Shown here: positions 9,062 to 19,541 of the stretch, one piece after another
Numbering within the stretch: position 1 is the stretch's first letter
Layout of the letters: the number at the start of each line of letters is the position of its first letter
NCBI GenBank assembly: GCA_001312405.1
Contig: BBDR01000024.1
Location: 1 to 64,000, forward strand
DNA from: Clostridium sp. NkU-1
Lineage (GTDB): Bacteria > Bacillota_A > Clostridia > Lachnospirales > Lachnospiraceae
Direction: 5' to 3'
DNA length: 64,000 nucleotides
Notes under the pieces: model-generated
Seen by the model: the letters and a program-made list of their open reading frames with translations, nothing else
Databases searched by the model: none
Told to the model about the DNA's origin: nothing
Made by a program: the position numbers and the translations under genes

Positions 9062-10044
9062 TGAAGCAGTTCTCTTACCGTCATACAAAGGAAGCGGAAT
9101 TCATGGAAACCATGGAGGAAGGATCGTTGTTTTCCTTTGCAGGCTTTAATGAAAGAGAAGCGGAGAAAACAGGATACAGCAATTATTCCTACTGGTACAG
9201 CACCTTCCGCGCCTTTTTAAAGAACAGGGGAGCCTTTGTCCTTCTGGTGCTTTTGATTCTTCTCCTGGCATTTACATTTATCCAGCCCTATCTGCCGGGA
9301 CAGTATGATCCCAATATGATCATCAATGATGCAAAGGGGATGCAGTACCGCAATGTTCCTCCGGGAAAAGACTTTATTCTGGGAACCAATTCCATTGGAC
9401 AGGATCTCTGGGCAAGGATCTGGGCGGGAACCAGGACCTCTTTGATCATCGGTCTGTCCGTGGCTTTAGCGGAGGCAGTTATTGGCATAACCGTGGGCGT
9501 GATCTGGGGATATGTGAGAAAGGCGGATTTCATTCTTACGGAAATTTACAATATCATTGACAACATTCCCAATACCATTGTCCTGATTTTGATCTCTTAT
9601 ATTTTAAAGCCCAGTGTGAAGACCCTGGTGTTTGCCATGTGCCTGACCGGCTGGATTCAGATGGCCAGGTTCATCAGGAATCAGATCCTTATTATCCGGG
9701 ACAGGGATTATAATGTTGCCAGCCGCTGTCTGGGGACTCCTGTCAGCCGGATCATTTTAAGAAACCTGCTTCCTTATCTGGTGTCGGTGATCATGCTGCG
9801 TATGGCATTAACCATTCCGGCTGCCATTGGAAATGAAGTATTTATTACATACATTGGTTTAGGACTTCCGGTGAATATTCCCAGTCTTGGCAATCTGATC
9901 AACGAGGGACGGGCTTTGATTACTACCCCTGCTTTGCGTTACCAGCTGGTTTACCCAACTATTATTTTATCCTTTGTCACCATATCGTTTTATATCATCG
10001 GCAATGCCTTTTCGGATGCCGCTGATCCCAAGAATCACATGTAA
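9058..10044 (+). CDS. oppC: Oligopeptide ABC transporter permease, OppC type
   Basis: The protein has 328 residues. A hydrophilic N-terminal extension of about 58 residues precedes the first membrane segment (FVLLVLLILLLAFTFI). The typical OppC loop PPGKDFILGTNSIGQDLWAR and an EAA loop (DYNVASRCLGTPVSRIILR) follow. It pairs with OppB to form the translocation pore. It is intact here. Confidence 0.92.
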   Translation: MMKQFSYRHTKEAEFMETMEEGSLFSFAGFNEREAEKTGYSNYSYWYSTFRAFLKNRGAFVLLVLLILLLAFTFIQPYLPGQYDPNMIINDAKGMQYRNVPPGKDFILGTNSIGQDLWARIWAGTRTSLIIGLSVALAEAVIGITVGVIWGYVRKADFILTEIYNIIDNIPNTIVLILISYILKPSVKTLVFAMCLTGWIQMARFIRNQILIIRDRDYNVASRCLGTPVSRIILRNLLPYLVSVIMLRMALTIPAAIGNEVFITYIGLGLPVNIPSLGNLINEGRALITTPALRYQLVYPTIILSFVTISFYIIGNAFSDAADPKNHM

Positions 10045-10055
10045 GGAGGGACAGC

Positions 10056-11108
10056 ATGAATCAGGAGAAGATTTTAGAGGTAAACGATCTGGACATCAAA
10101 TTTGAATTAAGAGGAAAAACCCTCCATGCCATACGGGGGATTTCCCTGGAATTATATAAGGGAGAGATTCTGGCGATTGTAGGAGAATCGGGAAGCGGAA
10201 AGTCTGTTTTCACCAAATCCTTTATGGGGCTTTTGGAGAGAAACGGATATGTGGATGGCGGACGGGCTGTTTATTACGGGGCTGATGACAGTGGGGAAAT
10301 TGAATTAACAGCCATAAAGAGGGAGAAGGACTGGTTAAAGATACGGGGGCGTGAGATTGGAATGATCATGCAGGATCCCATGACCAGCTTAAATCCCTTA
10401 AAAACCATTGGGGTTCAGATCATGGAAGCGGTGCTGCTTCATCAGAAGGTGGGGCGTTTGGAAGCGAAGAAACGGACCCTTAAATATTTAGCAGATGTGG
10501 GAATTCAGGACCCGGAACAAAGATTTAACCAGTATCCTCATGAATTTTCCGGGGGGATGCGTCAGCGGGTAGTGATCGCCATTGCCATTGCCTGCAATCC
10601 CCAGATCCTTATTTGTGATGAACCGACTACGGCTCTTGACGTGACCATACAGGCCCAGATCCTGGACCTGCTTAAAGAACTGCGGCACAAATACAGGCTT
10701 TCAGTGATTTTGATCACCCATGACCTGGGGGTGGTAGCCAACATCGCAGACAGGGTGGCTGTCATGTATGCCGGGGATATTGTGGAGATAGGGACCTGTG
10801 AAGATATTTTTTATGATGCAAGGCATCCGTATACCTGGGCATTGCTTTCCTCTCTGCCTCAGGTGGGGGTAAAGGGAACGGATCTTTTTTCCATTCCCGG
10901 CACGCCTCCCAATCTTTATGCAGAGATAAAGGGAGATGCTTTTGCTCCCCGCAATCCTCAGGCTCTTAAAATCGATTTTATAAAAAGACCGCCTTATTTT
11001 GAGATATCGCCTACCCATAAAGCGAAGACCTGGCTGCTGGATCCCAGGGCGCCTAAGGCAGACCCGCCGCCTGTGGTCAGAAAAATCAGGAACGGAGGGC
11101 TGTTTTGA
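10056..11108 (+). CDS. oppD: Oligopeptide ABC transporter ATPase, OppD type
   Basis: The protein has 350 residues. It shows Walker A GESGSGKS near residue 45, a Q-loop [10 protein letters not shown], the ABC signature FSGGMRQR, Walker [13 protein letters not shown] and the switch His in ITHDLG. The C-terminal extension carries the oligopeptide-transporter domain ([11 protein letters not shown]). The Cys cluster often present in that tail is absent, so no Fe-S cluster is expected. The GGAGGG ribosome binding site lies before the ATG. It is intact. Confidence 0.93.
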   Translation: MNQEKILEVNDLDIKFELRGKTLHAIRGISLELYKGEILAIVGESGSGKSVFTKSFMGLLERNGYVDGGRAVYYGADDSGEIELTAIKREKDWLKIRGREIGMIMQDPMTSLNPLKTIGVQIMEAVLLHQKVGRLEAKKRTLKYLADVGIQDPEQRFNQYPHEFSGGMRQRVVIAIAIACNPQILICDEPTTALDVTIQAQILDLLKELRHKYRLSVILITHDLGVVANIADRVAVMYAGDIVEIGTCEDIFYDARHPYTWALLSSLPQVGVKGTDLFSIPGTPPNLYAEIKGDAFAPRNPQALKIDFIKRPPYFEISPTHKAKTWLLDPRAPKADPPPVVRKIRNGGLF

Positions 11109-12042
11109 TGGAACGTGAAGTACTGCTTGATGTAAGGGACCTTGATGTGACCTTTGGAGAGCGCAGAAAGAAATATGAAGCGGTAAAAAAGGTGAATTTT
11201 AAAATATACAAAGGCGAAACCTTTGGGCTGGTAGGGGAATCGGGATCAGGAAAAACTACTATTGGCCGTGCGATCATGAGGATCGTTCCAAGCTGCGGAG
11301 GAGATATTCTTTACAAGGGTGAGAAGATCAATGGAAAAATCCCGGCGGAGCTGGACCGGAAGGTCATTAAGGAAATACAGATGATCTTTCAGGATCCCCA
11401 GGCTTCCTTAAATGAAAGAGCCAAGGTGGATTATATCATCAGCGAAGGGCTGATGAACATGGAAAGAGGATTAGGGGAAAAGGAGCGGAAAAAAACGGGT
11501 AGACCAGGCCCTTCTTGATGTTGGGCTTCTTCCGGAATTTGCAAGCCGTTTTCCCCATGAGTTTTCCGGAGGGCAGAGGCAGAGAATCGGAATTGCCAGA
11601 TCCCTTATTATGAATCCGGATTTTATTATTGCTGACGAACCGATTTCTGCCCTGGATGTATCCGTCAGGGCCCAGGTTTTAAACCTTCTTGGAGATATGA
11701 AGAAAAAAACGGCAGATCACCTATCTTTTTATTGCTCACGACTTATCTGTCATGAGGTTTATCACGGACCGGATCGCAGTGATCCGCAAAGGTGAGATCG
11801 TTGAAATGGCGGAAACGGAGGAGCTGATCACCCATGCCCTCCATCCCTACACCAGGGCCCTGCTTTCCGCAATCCCCATGCCTGATCCGAAGCATGAGAA
11901 GGAGAAAAAGCTGTTGGTCTACGATCCTTCTATTCACGATTACTCATGGGAAAAGTCATCCTGGAGGGAGATAAGGCCGGATCATTTTGTGCTGGCAAAC
12001 CGGAAGGAAGCGGAAGAATATAAAAAATTGTACAGAGACTAA
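11108..12042 (+). CDS. oppF: Oligopeptide ABC transporter ATPase, OppF type
   Basis: The reconstructed protein has about 310 residues. It has Walker [10 protein letters not shown]-loop [10 protein letters not shown], signature FSGGQRQR and Walker [13 protein letters not shown]. Two extra A bases split it: one in the A7 run near 11494 (true [12 protein letters not shown]) and one in the A7 run near 11703 (true [16 protein letters not shown]). The ATG at 11108 overlaps the stop of oppD by one base. It completes a full Opp system and is followed by a strong terminator. Confidence 0.9.
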
Positions 12043-12051
12043 ATAAGGCGG

Positions 12052-12104
12052 TATCCGGAAGAAATGCTCATTTGGGAGTTTCTTCCGGATAACGCTTTAT
12101 TTTG
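12052..12104 (+). terminator. Terminator of the opp operon
   Basis: TATCCGGAAGAAA (12052-12064) pairs perfectly with TTTCTTCCGGATA (12079-12091), 13 bp. The tail CTTTATTTTG follows. It marks the end of the epimerase-opp transcript. Confidence 0.8.
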
Positions 12105-12168
12105 AAGGGGTGTTTAAAAAGCAGACAGGAATGCCCCAATATTCTGTTTGTCATATTTTTCAGTTTCA

Positions 12169-12197
12169 TTGACATTCCACATATCTGACCATATAAT
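12169..12197 (+). promoter_or_regulatory. Perfect-consensus vegetative promoter
   Basis: TTGACA (12169-12174), a 17-bp spacer and TATAAT (12192-12197) match the sigma-A consensus exactly. The expected start near 12204 leaves a leader of about 160 bases before the NlpC/P60 gene. I see no recognisable riboswitch in that leader. Confidence 0.8.
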
Positions 12198-12366
12198 AAT
12201 GAAAAATACGGTATTTATCAGTAAGCTTATGGGTTTGAACGGTTTCCGGACAGCGTTTTATGTGTGAAGCCTGGTCTGCGATTAGAAGATAAGCGAAAAC
12301 TATTTGGACTGCACTGCAATGGTCCATGAAGTGCCGGAAGGAATATAACAGGAAGGACAGGAGTAA

Positions 12367-13269
12367 ATGGCCATGGAATCTTATGGAATTGTAAATATAC
12401 CGGTTGCCACCATTTGGGAAGGCCCGTCGGAGATAAAAGAGAACAGCTTAGGAGAAATGGTGTCGGCTGTTTCGGATGAAGTGCTGTATGGAATGGGGCT
12501 CTTGATAACCGGGGCGGAGGAGCAGGGATTTTATCCGGTGCGGACCTTTTACGGCTATTCCGGTTTTATAAAGAAAGAGGATATGGAAATGGTGAGCCTG
12601 GAAGAACTGAATAGCTGGGAAGACGGCGGGCTTATGGTTACGGATGGAGTCTACATGGACATTGTTTCTCTTCCAAAGGTTCAGGGGGTACGCCTTTTAA
12701 GCCTTTTCAGGGGTTCTCTTATCAAGGTGCTTTCCTTTGACTCGGAAGAGGAGGGCTGGGCCAAGGTGGAGCTTTTGGATGGACGGGTAGGCTATATGAG
12801 GAACCAGTTTTTAAGGGCAAAGGAATTTTCCCAGTCCGGACTGTGGACGGGGGAGCTTCCGCAAAAGGAGATTGTGGATGAGGCGTCATTCCGTAAGTCC
12901 GTGGTAGAGACGGCAAAGCAGTATTTAGGGACCCAGTACCGCTGGGGAGGAAGGTCCACCGCTGGTATCGACTGTTCCGGGCTGACCTCGGAAAGCTATC
13001 TTTTAAACGGAATCCTTATCTTTCGGGATGCCAGGATAGAGCCGGGATTTCCTGTATATGAGATTTCAAAGGATGAAATGCTTCCAGGGGACCTGATGTA
13101 TTTTCCGGGGCATATCGCCATGTATATGGGAAATGGGGCCTACATCCATTCTACGGGAAAAATTGGCAGCGGCGGTGTAGTGATCAACAGCTTAAATCCC
13201 CAGGCAGAGGACTACCGGGCTGACCTTGCGGAAAGCTGGTATGCGTCGGGAAGTATTTTTGTAAATTAG
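12367..13269 (+). CDS. NlpC/P60 endopeptidase with SH3-like domains, YkfC type
   Basis: The protein has 300 residues and no signal peptide. Two bacterial SH3-like segments (about 5-70 and 85-150) precede a C-terminal NlpC/P60 domain. Catalytic Cys is in GIDCSG, His in PGHIAMYMG, and a third polar residue is in YIHSTG. The preceding motif QYRWGGRS is typical of YkfC-like gamma-D-Glu-diamino-acid endopeptidases, which clip imported murein peptides in the cytoplasm to give L-Ala-D-Glu, the substrate of the epimerase at 4854. GACAGGAG lies upstream of the ATG. It is intact. Confidence 0.85.
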   Translation: MAMESYGIVNIPVATIWEGPSEIKENSLGEMVSAVSDEVLYGMGLLITGAEEQGFYPVRTFYGYSGFIKKEDMEMVSLEELNSWEDGGLMVTDGVYMDIVSLPKVQGVRLLSLFRGSLIKVLSFDSEEEGWAKVELLDGRVGYMRNQFLRAKEFSQSGLWTGELPQKEIVDEASFRKSVVETAKQYLGTQYRWGGRSTAGIDCSGLTSESYLLNGILIFRDARIEPGFPVYEISKDEMLPGDLMYFPGHIAMYMGNGAYIHSTGKIGSGGVVINSLNPQAEDYRADLAESWYASGSIFVN

Positions 13270-13349
13270 AAAAATCTTTGGATTCTCCTATGGGAGAGTC
13301 TGCTTTGGAGATTTTATATTTAATAAATTAAGAGAAAGGGTCGGATAAA

Positions 13350-14194
13350 ATGGATTCCAGACTTACGTTAGAGAAAAGAATTGAAGCGGAGATCATGAGT
13401 TATGATGGGAAGATGGGGATCTATCTGGATGATTTCCATGGAAATGTGATTGCCGTTCACGCAGATGAGGCATTTGAGACTGCAAGCACCATAAAGACCT
13501 ACATACTGGCATGCCTGTTTGATGAGGTGGAAAAGGGAAATAAAAGCCTTGAGGACATTATTGAATACAAGGAAGAACATGTGGTAGATGGAAGCGGCGT
13601 GCTTCCTGCACTGGAGCCGGGAGCAATGCTCAGGGTAAAGGATGCGGCAGCTTTATGATTATTGTAAGTGATAATATTGCAACCAATATGATGATAGACT
13701 ATTTGGGACTGGATACCATAAACCGGTGTATCAAAGCTCTTGGCTGCAGGGATACGGTGCTCCACAATCCCCTTCACTTTGAGCGGTATGACAGGCTTGG
13801 GACCAGCACGCCGAGAGATTATGCCAGCATTTTTACCCGGCTGGCAAAGGGGGAGCTGATCAGTCCAAAGGCGGATGAAAAGATGCTGGAAATCTTTAAA
13901 AAGCAGCATTATAACAGCATGATCACTAAGAATTTTCCTCCATTTTACATGGACAGCGATAATACGGATGACATCCTGATTTCCGTTGCCTCTAAAAGCG
14001 GAAGCATGGATGCCTGCAGAAATGACGGCGGTCTTGTGTATACCCCTTATGGGCCTTATGCCATCGTCATGTTCCACAAGGAATTTTCTGATGCCATGTA
14101 TTATCCGGATCATCCGGCTACTGTGTTCGGGGCAAGGGTCAGCCGGATGATCCTGGATCAGTTTTTGGCATTGGAAGGAAGATTTTTAAAATAA
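13350..14194 (+). CDS. Second beta-lactamase-fold serine hydrolase
   Basis: The reconstructed protein has about 281 residues and no signal peptide. It has SxxK at Ser46-Lys49 (ASTIKTY), SDN in VSDNIATN and the third box as KSG (ASKSGSMDA). The Omega-loop segment FERYDRLGTSTPRDYAS is much shorter than in true class A enzymes and has no ExxLN, so the deacylating Glu seems missing. A lost A near 13656 splits the frame (true AAALMIIVSDN). It is a divergent paralogue of the gene at 4057. Being cytoplasmic and flanked by murein-peptide genes, it is likely an amidase or peptidase. This role is inferred. Confidence 0.75.
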
Positions 14195-14326
14195 AAATAG
14201 TATAGTTTTACTAAAAAAAAGTTTAAATGGGTTCAAAAATCACGACATTATTACTGGTTTTTCGGTATTTGCTTTGGATTTTTTTTGTTATAGTAAAGTA
14301 ACAGAAAAAACGGAGGGATATCTATT

Positions 14327-15508
14327 ATGAAGAAAAGAACGGCATTTTTGCTGGCGCTTACGGCGGCTCTCAGCCTGACCGCATGCGGTTCCAAGCAGGA
14401 GGCAGCGGCTACAAAGGCGGAGACCGCAGCTGAGACGACGGCTGATGGGACAACGGTTGCTGCTGGAGAAGAGAAAAAGGATTCAGGGGAAGATGGAGAC
14501 TTATCTGAACTGATCAAGGCAGCCCAGGCAGAAGGGGAATTAACTGTGTATGGCTCTTGTGAAGAGGAGCATCTGTCTGCAGTATGCCAGTATTTTGAAA
14601 AGAAATATGGCATTAAGACAAAGTTCCAGAGACTTTCTACCTCAGAGGTTTATACCAAGGTTTCTGAGGAGGGAGGAAAGCCTTCCGCAGATGTGTGGTT
14701 CGGCGGAACCACAGACCCCTATAATGAGGCGGTCGCAGCAGGAATTTTAATGCCTTATGAAGCAATGAATGCCAAGAATCTTATGGGAGACCAGTATAAG
14801 GATCCTACAAACAGCTGGTATGGTATTTATAAGGGAATTCTGGGATTCATGGTGAATACGGAAGAATTAGAGAGGCTTGGACTGGAAGCTCCGAAGACCT
14901 GATGATCTGACAAAAGATGAGTATAAGGGACTTATCATGCTGTCCAACCCCAATACGGCAGGCACGGCAAAGCTGGTGATCAATACCATGGTCCAGATGA
15001 AGGGTCATGATGGGGCAATGGAATATTTTAAGAAGCTGGACAAGAATATTGCACAGTATACAAAATCAGGTTCCGGCCCATCTAAGATGGTTGGACCTGG
15101 AGAATGCGTCATTGGAATCGGTTTCCTTCATGACGGGATTTACCAGATCCTTCAGGGATATGACAACATTCAGCTGATTGTTCCAGAGGATGGAACCTCC
15201 TTTGAGGTAGGAGCAACTGCGATTTTTAATGGCGCTGCTCATCCCAATGCAGCGAAGCTGTGGATCGAATATGCCTGTCACCGGAGTGCGTGGATCTTGC
15301 AAAGGAAAACGGCGCTTATCAGTTCCTGGTTTTAAAGAACGCCACACAGCCGGAAGAGGCTGTAAAGTTTGGACTGGATATGAACAATACCATTGATTAT
15401 GATTTTGAGGATGCAAAGGAAAACAGTGCAAAATATGTGGAAGATTTCTTTGAAGCCCTGGGAAGCTCTGCTGATAAGGCAGATGCCAACCGTTTCCTGA
15501 CACAGTAG
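14327..15508 (+). CDS. Fbp/Afu-type ABC transporter substrate-binding lipoprotein
   Basis: The reconstructed protein has about 394 residues. The signal peptide ends in lipobox LTAC near residue 20, followed by an Ala/Thr/Glu-rich linker. The mature domain has family 1 features: ELTVYGSCEEEH, SADVWFGGTTDPY and the WYGIYKGILGFMVNTEEL hinge. A two-base loss near 14896 (true PKTWDDLTK) and a lost C near 15270 split the frame. The family is often annotated as Fe(III)-binding, but AfuA and HptA members bind hexose phosphates. The YesM/YesN pair and second binding protein downstream fit the latter better. Confidence 0.82.
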
Positions 15509-15551
15509 GAGATAAAAGGCAGGAAATAAACGTCCGGCTGTATGGAGAAAC

Positions 15552-15591
15552 ATGCTGCGTAATGCGTAAGAGGCCATTACGCAGCATTTTT
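15552..15591 (+). terminator. Terminator/attenuator after the binding-protein gene
   Basis: ATGCTGCGTAATG (15552-15564) pairs perfectly with CATTACGCAGCAT (15575-15587), followed by T4. It sits inside the transport operon and probably keeps permease and ATPase levels below those of the binding protein. Confidence 0.85.
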
Positions 15592-15642
15592 ACATCATGG
15601 GAGCCAGGATTTCTGCCTGAAATGACGAAAGGAGGTTTTTTT

Positions 15643-17355
15643 ATGGCCAGTTTGCAGAGTGCCCGGCTGGAGCGGAAAAAGTTTTTTTTCAGATCCGGTT
15701 TTGGTCAGTATGATCGCAGTTCTGCTGATTTTTCTTGCACTGTTTATTCTTTATCCTCTGTTTATGCTGTTGATCGACAGCTTTTATGCGGAGGGCACTG
15801 TTACACTTGATGTGTTTAAAAGGGTTTTAAACCTGGAGCGGTTCCAGAATGCTTTTAAAAATACCCTTGTTCTTGGATTTATCACGGGGATCGCCTCTAC
15901 GGCAATCGGGCTGCTGTTTGCTTATGTTGAGGTGTATGTGAAGCTGAAAACCAAGGTTTTGGAAAGGCTTTTTGGGCTTGTTTCCATGCTTCCAGTGGTA
16001 TCCCCGCCATTTGTTTTATCTCTGTCCATGATCATGCTTTTCGGAAGAAGCGGCCTGATCAGCAGGTCTTTGTTTCATATATATGATTCCAATGTCTATG
16101 GGCTTAAGGGAATTGCCATTGTCCAGACTCTGACATTTTTCCCCGTATGCTACTTAATGTTAAAGGGGCTGTTAAAAAACATTGATCCTTCTCTTGAAGA
16201 AGCCACCAGGGATATGGGAGCCACCAGATGGAAGGTGTTTTCCAGTGTTACCTTTCCTCTTTTGCTTCCGGGTCTTGGCAATGCGTTCCTGGTGACCTTT
16301 ATCGAGTCTGTAGCGGATTTTGCAAATCCTATGCTGATCGGCGGGTCTTATGATACTTTGGCTACCACCATTTACTTACAGGTGACGGGAGCTTATGATT
16401 CCACGGGAGCGGCGGCTATGTCAGTGGTCTTGCTGTCTTTAACAGTGGTACTGTTCCTGATCCAGAAGTATTATCTGGAAAAGAAAACAGCAGCTACTTT
16501 AACGGGAAAGGCTTCCCGAATGAGAATGCTCATTGAGGATAAGAGTGTGACCGTCCCGCTGACCTGTTTTTGCGGTATAGTTGCTGCCTTTGTACTGCTG
16601 ATGTACATCATGGTTCCATTTGGCGCTATGTTTACCCTGTGGGGAAGGGACTACAGCTTAAGCTTAAGTGGTTTCAATACATGTTTAAGACCAGCGGATT
16701 AAAGGCATTTAAGGACTCCTTTGTGCTGTCTTTGATTGCTGCGCCTCTCACGGCTTTTCTTTCCATGGTCATTTCTTATCTTGTGGTTAAAAAGAAGTTT
16801 AAGGCAAAGGGTTTTATTGAGTTTGTTTCCATGCTGGCTATGGCAGTTCCGGGAACGGTTCTTGGTATCGGATATATCCGGGGGTATGCAAACGGATTGT
16901 TCCGCTCCGGATTTATGAGCGGCCTTTACGGGACAGGACTTATCCTGATCATCGTATTTATTGTCCGAAGCCTTCCCACCGGCACCAGAAGCGGGATATC
17001 CGCCCTGCGCCAGATTGACAAATCCATAGAGGAATCTGCTTATGACATGGGAGCAAACTCTGCCAAGGTGTTCATGTCCGTGACCCTTCCTCTTATCAAG
17101 GATTCCTTTTTCAGCGGTCTGGTAACTGCCTTTGTCCGCAGCATTACCGCTATTTCTGCCATCATTCTGCTGGTGACCCCAGATTTTCTGCTGATCACCT
17201 GCCAGATCAATGAGCAGGCGGAAAAGGGGAATTACGGTGTGGCTTGCGCTTATGCAACCATATTGATCCTCATTACCTATGGCGCGGTCCTCATTATGAA
17301 TGCCATGATGAAATTCTTCGGCGTCAGCAGGGTAGTGAAGGAAGTCCAGGATTAA
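15643..17355 (+). CDS. Fused two-domain ABC transporter permease (AfuB/FbpB/ThiP type)
   Basis: The reconstructed protein has about 570 residues with two homologous six-helix halves in one chain, as in iron, thiamine and hexose-phosphate permeases. Each half has an EAA loop: EEATRDMGATRWKVF in the first and EESAYDMGANSAKVF in the second. An extra T in the T8 run near 15681 breaks the N terminus, and a lost A near 16670 breaks the middle (true LKWFQYMFKTSG). The start at 15643 was chosen for the AAAGGAGG just upstream. It works with the ATPase at 17378 and the binding proteins on either side. Confidence 0.88.
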
Positions 17356-17377
17356 GAAGAAACAGGAGGAAGATAAC

Positions 17378-18453
17378 ATGGAAAAACAGAAAAAAAGGCG
17401 TTCAGCTGGAACGCATTTCAAAAATATACATCGATCCAAAGACAGGCAAGGAGTTTTATGCGGTAAAGGATACCACTCTGGATATTGAGCCGGGAACCTT
17501 TGTCACCCTTTTGGGGCCGTCGGGCTGCGGAAAGACGACCACCCTCCGCATGATCGCGGGCTTTGAAAGCCTGATGAAGGGGAGATTTATCTGGGAGGAG
17601 AGGAGATCAACCATCTGACCCCCAATAAAAGGGATACTGCCATGGTGTTCCAGAGCTATGCCCTTCTGCCTCATTACAATGTGTTTGACAACGTGGCCTA
17701 TGGCCTAAAGATCCGGAAGGTTCCAAAGGAGGAGATCAGGGAACGGGTCATGAACATATTAAAGCTGGTGGAGATGGAGGGAATGGAAACCCGTATGACG
17801 AACCAGCTCTCCGGCGGGCAGCAGCAGAGGGTGGCATTAGCCAGAGCCTGGTCATTGAGCCGGGAGTCCTGCTTTTTGATGAGCCTTTAAGCAACTTAGA
17901 TGCCAAGCTGCGGGTGACCATGAGGACTGAGATAAGGAAGATTCAGCAGAAGATCGGGATCACGGCAATCTATGTGACCCACGACCAGTCTGAGGCCATG
18001 AGCATTTCCGATAAGATCATTATCATGAGCAAGGGCAAGGTAGAGCAGATCGGAAGCCCCAGGGAGATCTATTATCATCCTGCTTCCAGATTTGTGGCTG
18101 ATTTTATTGGGGAAGCCAACTTCTTAAAGGCAAAGGTCTTGTCTGAAGAAGGGGAAAAGGCCATGATCTCGGTGGCAGGCAAGGAGTTCCAGGTAAATAA
18201 TTTTGCCGGGGCCCGTTCCGGGGATGAGGCAACCCTGGTAATCCGGCCGGAGGGAGCGATTCTGGCAGAGCAGGGCATTTTGGAAGGACTGGTCACCTTA
18301 TCCACCTTTATGGGATCTTACCAGTATTATCAGGTCATGGTGGGAGATATGGAAATTCAGATTACGGATTATAATCCGGTTAACCGCAGGATTTATGAAG
18401 TGGGAGAAAAGGCTTGTCTGGATTTTGATCCAAAGGGTGTTTACATCCTGTAG
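17378..18453 (+). CDS. ABC transporter ATPase with TOBE domain (AfuC/FbpC type)
   Basis: The reconstructed protein has about 358 residues. Walker A is GPSGCGKT, Q-loop FQSYALLPHYN, signature LSGGQQQR, Walker B LLFDEPLSNLD and switch His in THDQSEAM. A C-terminal TOBE-like region follows from about residue 240. Three errors split it: an extra A near 17391, a lost C near 17586 (true ESPDEGEIYLGG) and a lost C near 17849 (true ARALVIEPGVLLFDEP). It energises the permease encoded just upstream. Confidence 0.9.
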
Positions 18454-18502
18454 TACTGTGTTAAAATGATAATAATAAGCTTGAAGGGCAGGAAACAGGG
18501 AT

Positions 18503-19527
18503 ATGAAAGGCTGGATCGGATGTGCCGGGGCCTTTTGTGCATTGCCTGTCTGGCAGGCTGCGACCGCAGTTCCCGGACAGTGCCGGCAGATTTTCATGCG
18601 GACGAGGAGTTGGTGGTGTACTGCCTCATCCCCTGGAATTTATTAATCCCATTGTATCGGAGTTTGAGGAACAGACCGGGATTAAGGTGGAGGTATGCAC
18701 AGGAGGGACGGGAGAACTGTTAAAAATGGCGGAGGACAGGAAGGAACCCGAATGTGATATTTTCTGGGGAGGCTCCCTGTCTACTACCATGGCCCAAAGT
18801 GAGCTGTTTGAGCCTTATATCAGCAAAAATGAATCCATGATCCAGGAAGATTACAGGAATAAAGAAGGGAACATGACCCGGTTTACAGATGTTCCAAGCA
18901 TTCTTATGGTGAATACCAACCTGGCCGGGGATCTTTCCATAGAAGGGTATGGGGATCTTCTTAAGCCTGAGCTTTCCGGAAAGATTGCCATGTGTGACCC
19001 TGTCACCTCTTCTTCGGCATTTGAGCATCTGATCAATATGCTTTATGCCATGGGAGAAGGGGAACCGGAGGAAGGCTGGGATTATGTGGAGGCATTTTGC
19101 AAAAACCTTGACGGCAAGCTGCTTCAAAGCTCCTCTGAGGTATATCAGGGGGTGGCCGAGGGACGCTATACGGTGGGCCTTACCTTTGAAGAGGGGGCAG
19201 CCATTACATTGCTTCCGGATATCCGTCCGTGTGGTGTATATGGAGGAAGGCGTCATATCCAAACCGGATGTGGTATGCATCATCAAGGGGTCCGGCCATA
19301 TGTGGGAGGCTAAGCAGTTTGTGGATTTTGTAACGGGTAAGGATGCCCAGACGGTTATTTCTGAAAGCCTTGGAAGGCGTTCCGTAAGGACGGATGTAGA
19401 GGAACCGGAATATCTGCTGGATAAGCAGGCGATCCACATTATTTATGATGAGGAAGCTGTGGTAAAGGAGAACAAACTGGAATGGATGAGGCGTTTTTCA
19501 GAGGTTTTTCAAGGCACCCTGAATTAG
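18503..19527 (+). CDS. Second Fbp/HptA-type substrate-binding lipoprotein
   Basis: The reconstructed protein has about 342 residues. Restoring one A at the start gives MKRLDRMCRGLLCIACLAGC, a lipoprotein signal with lipobox LAGC. The mature part has PHPLEFINPIVSEFEEQTG, CDIFWGGSLSTT and SEVYQGVAEGRYTVGLT, as in the family of the first binding protein. A lost C near 18621 and a two-base loss near 19219 split the frame. It lies directly before the sensor kinase (15 bp), like HptA before HptS/HptR in Staphylococcus aureus, where HptA is the extracytoplasmic ligand sensor. A sensing role is therefore plausible but inferred. Confidence 0.8.
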
Positions 19528-19541
19528 AATAGGGAGGGAGC

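Noticed and set aside
12204..12366. Riboswitch or small RNA in the long leader of the NlpC/P60 gene
   Set aside because: The promoter is clear but I find no strong hairpin or known aptamer motif in the leader.
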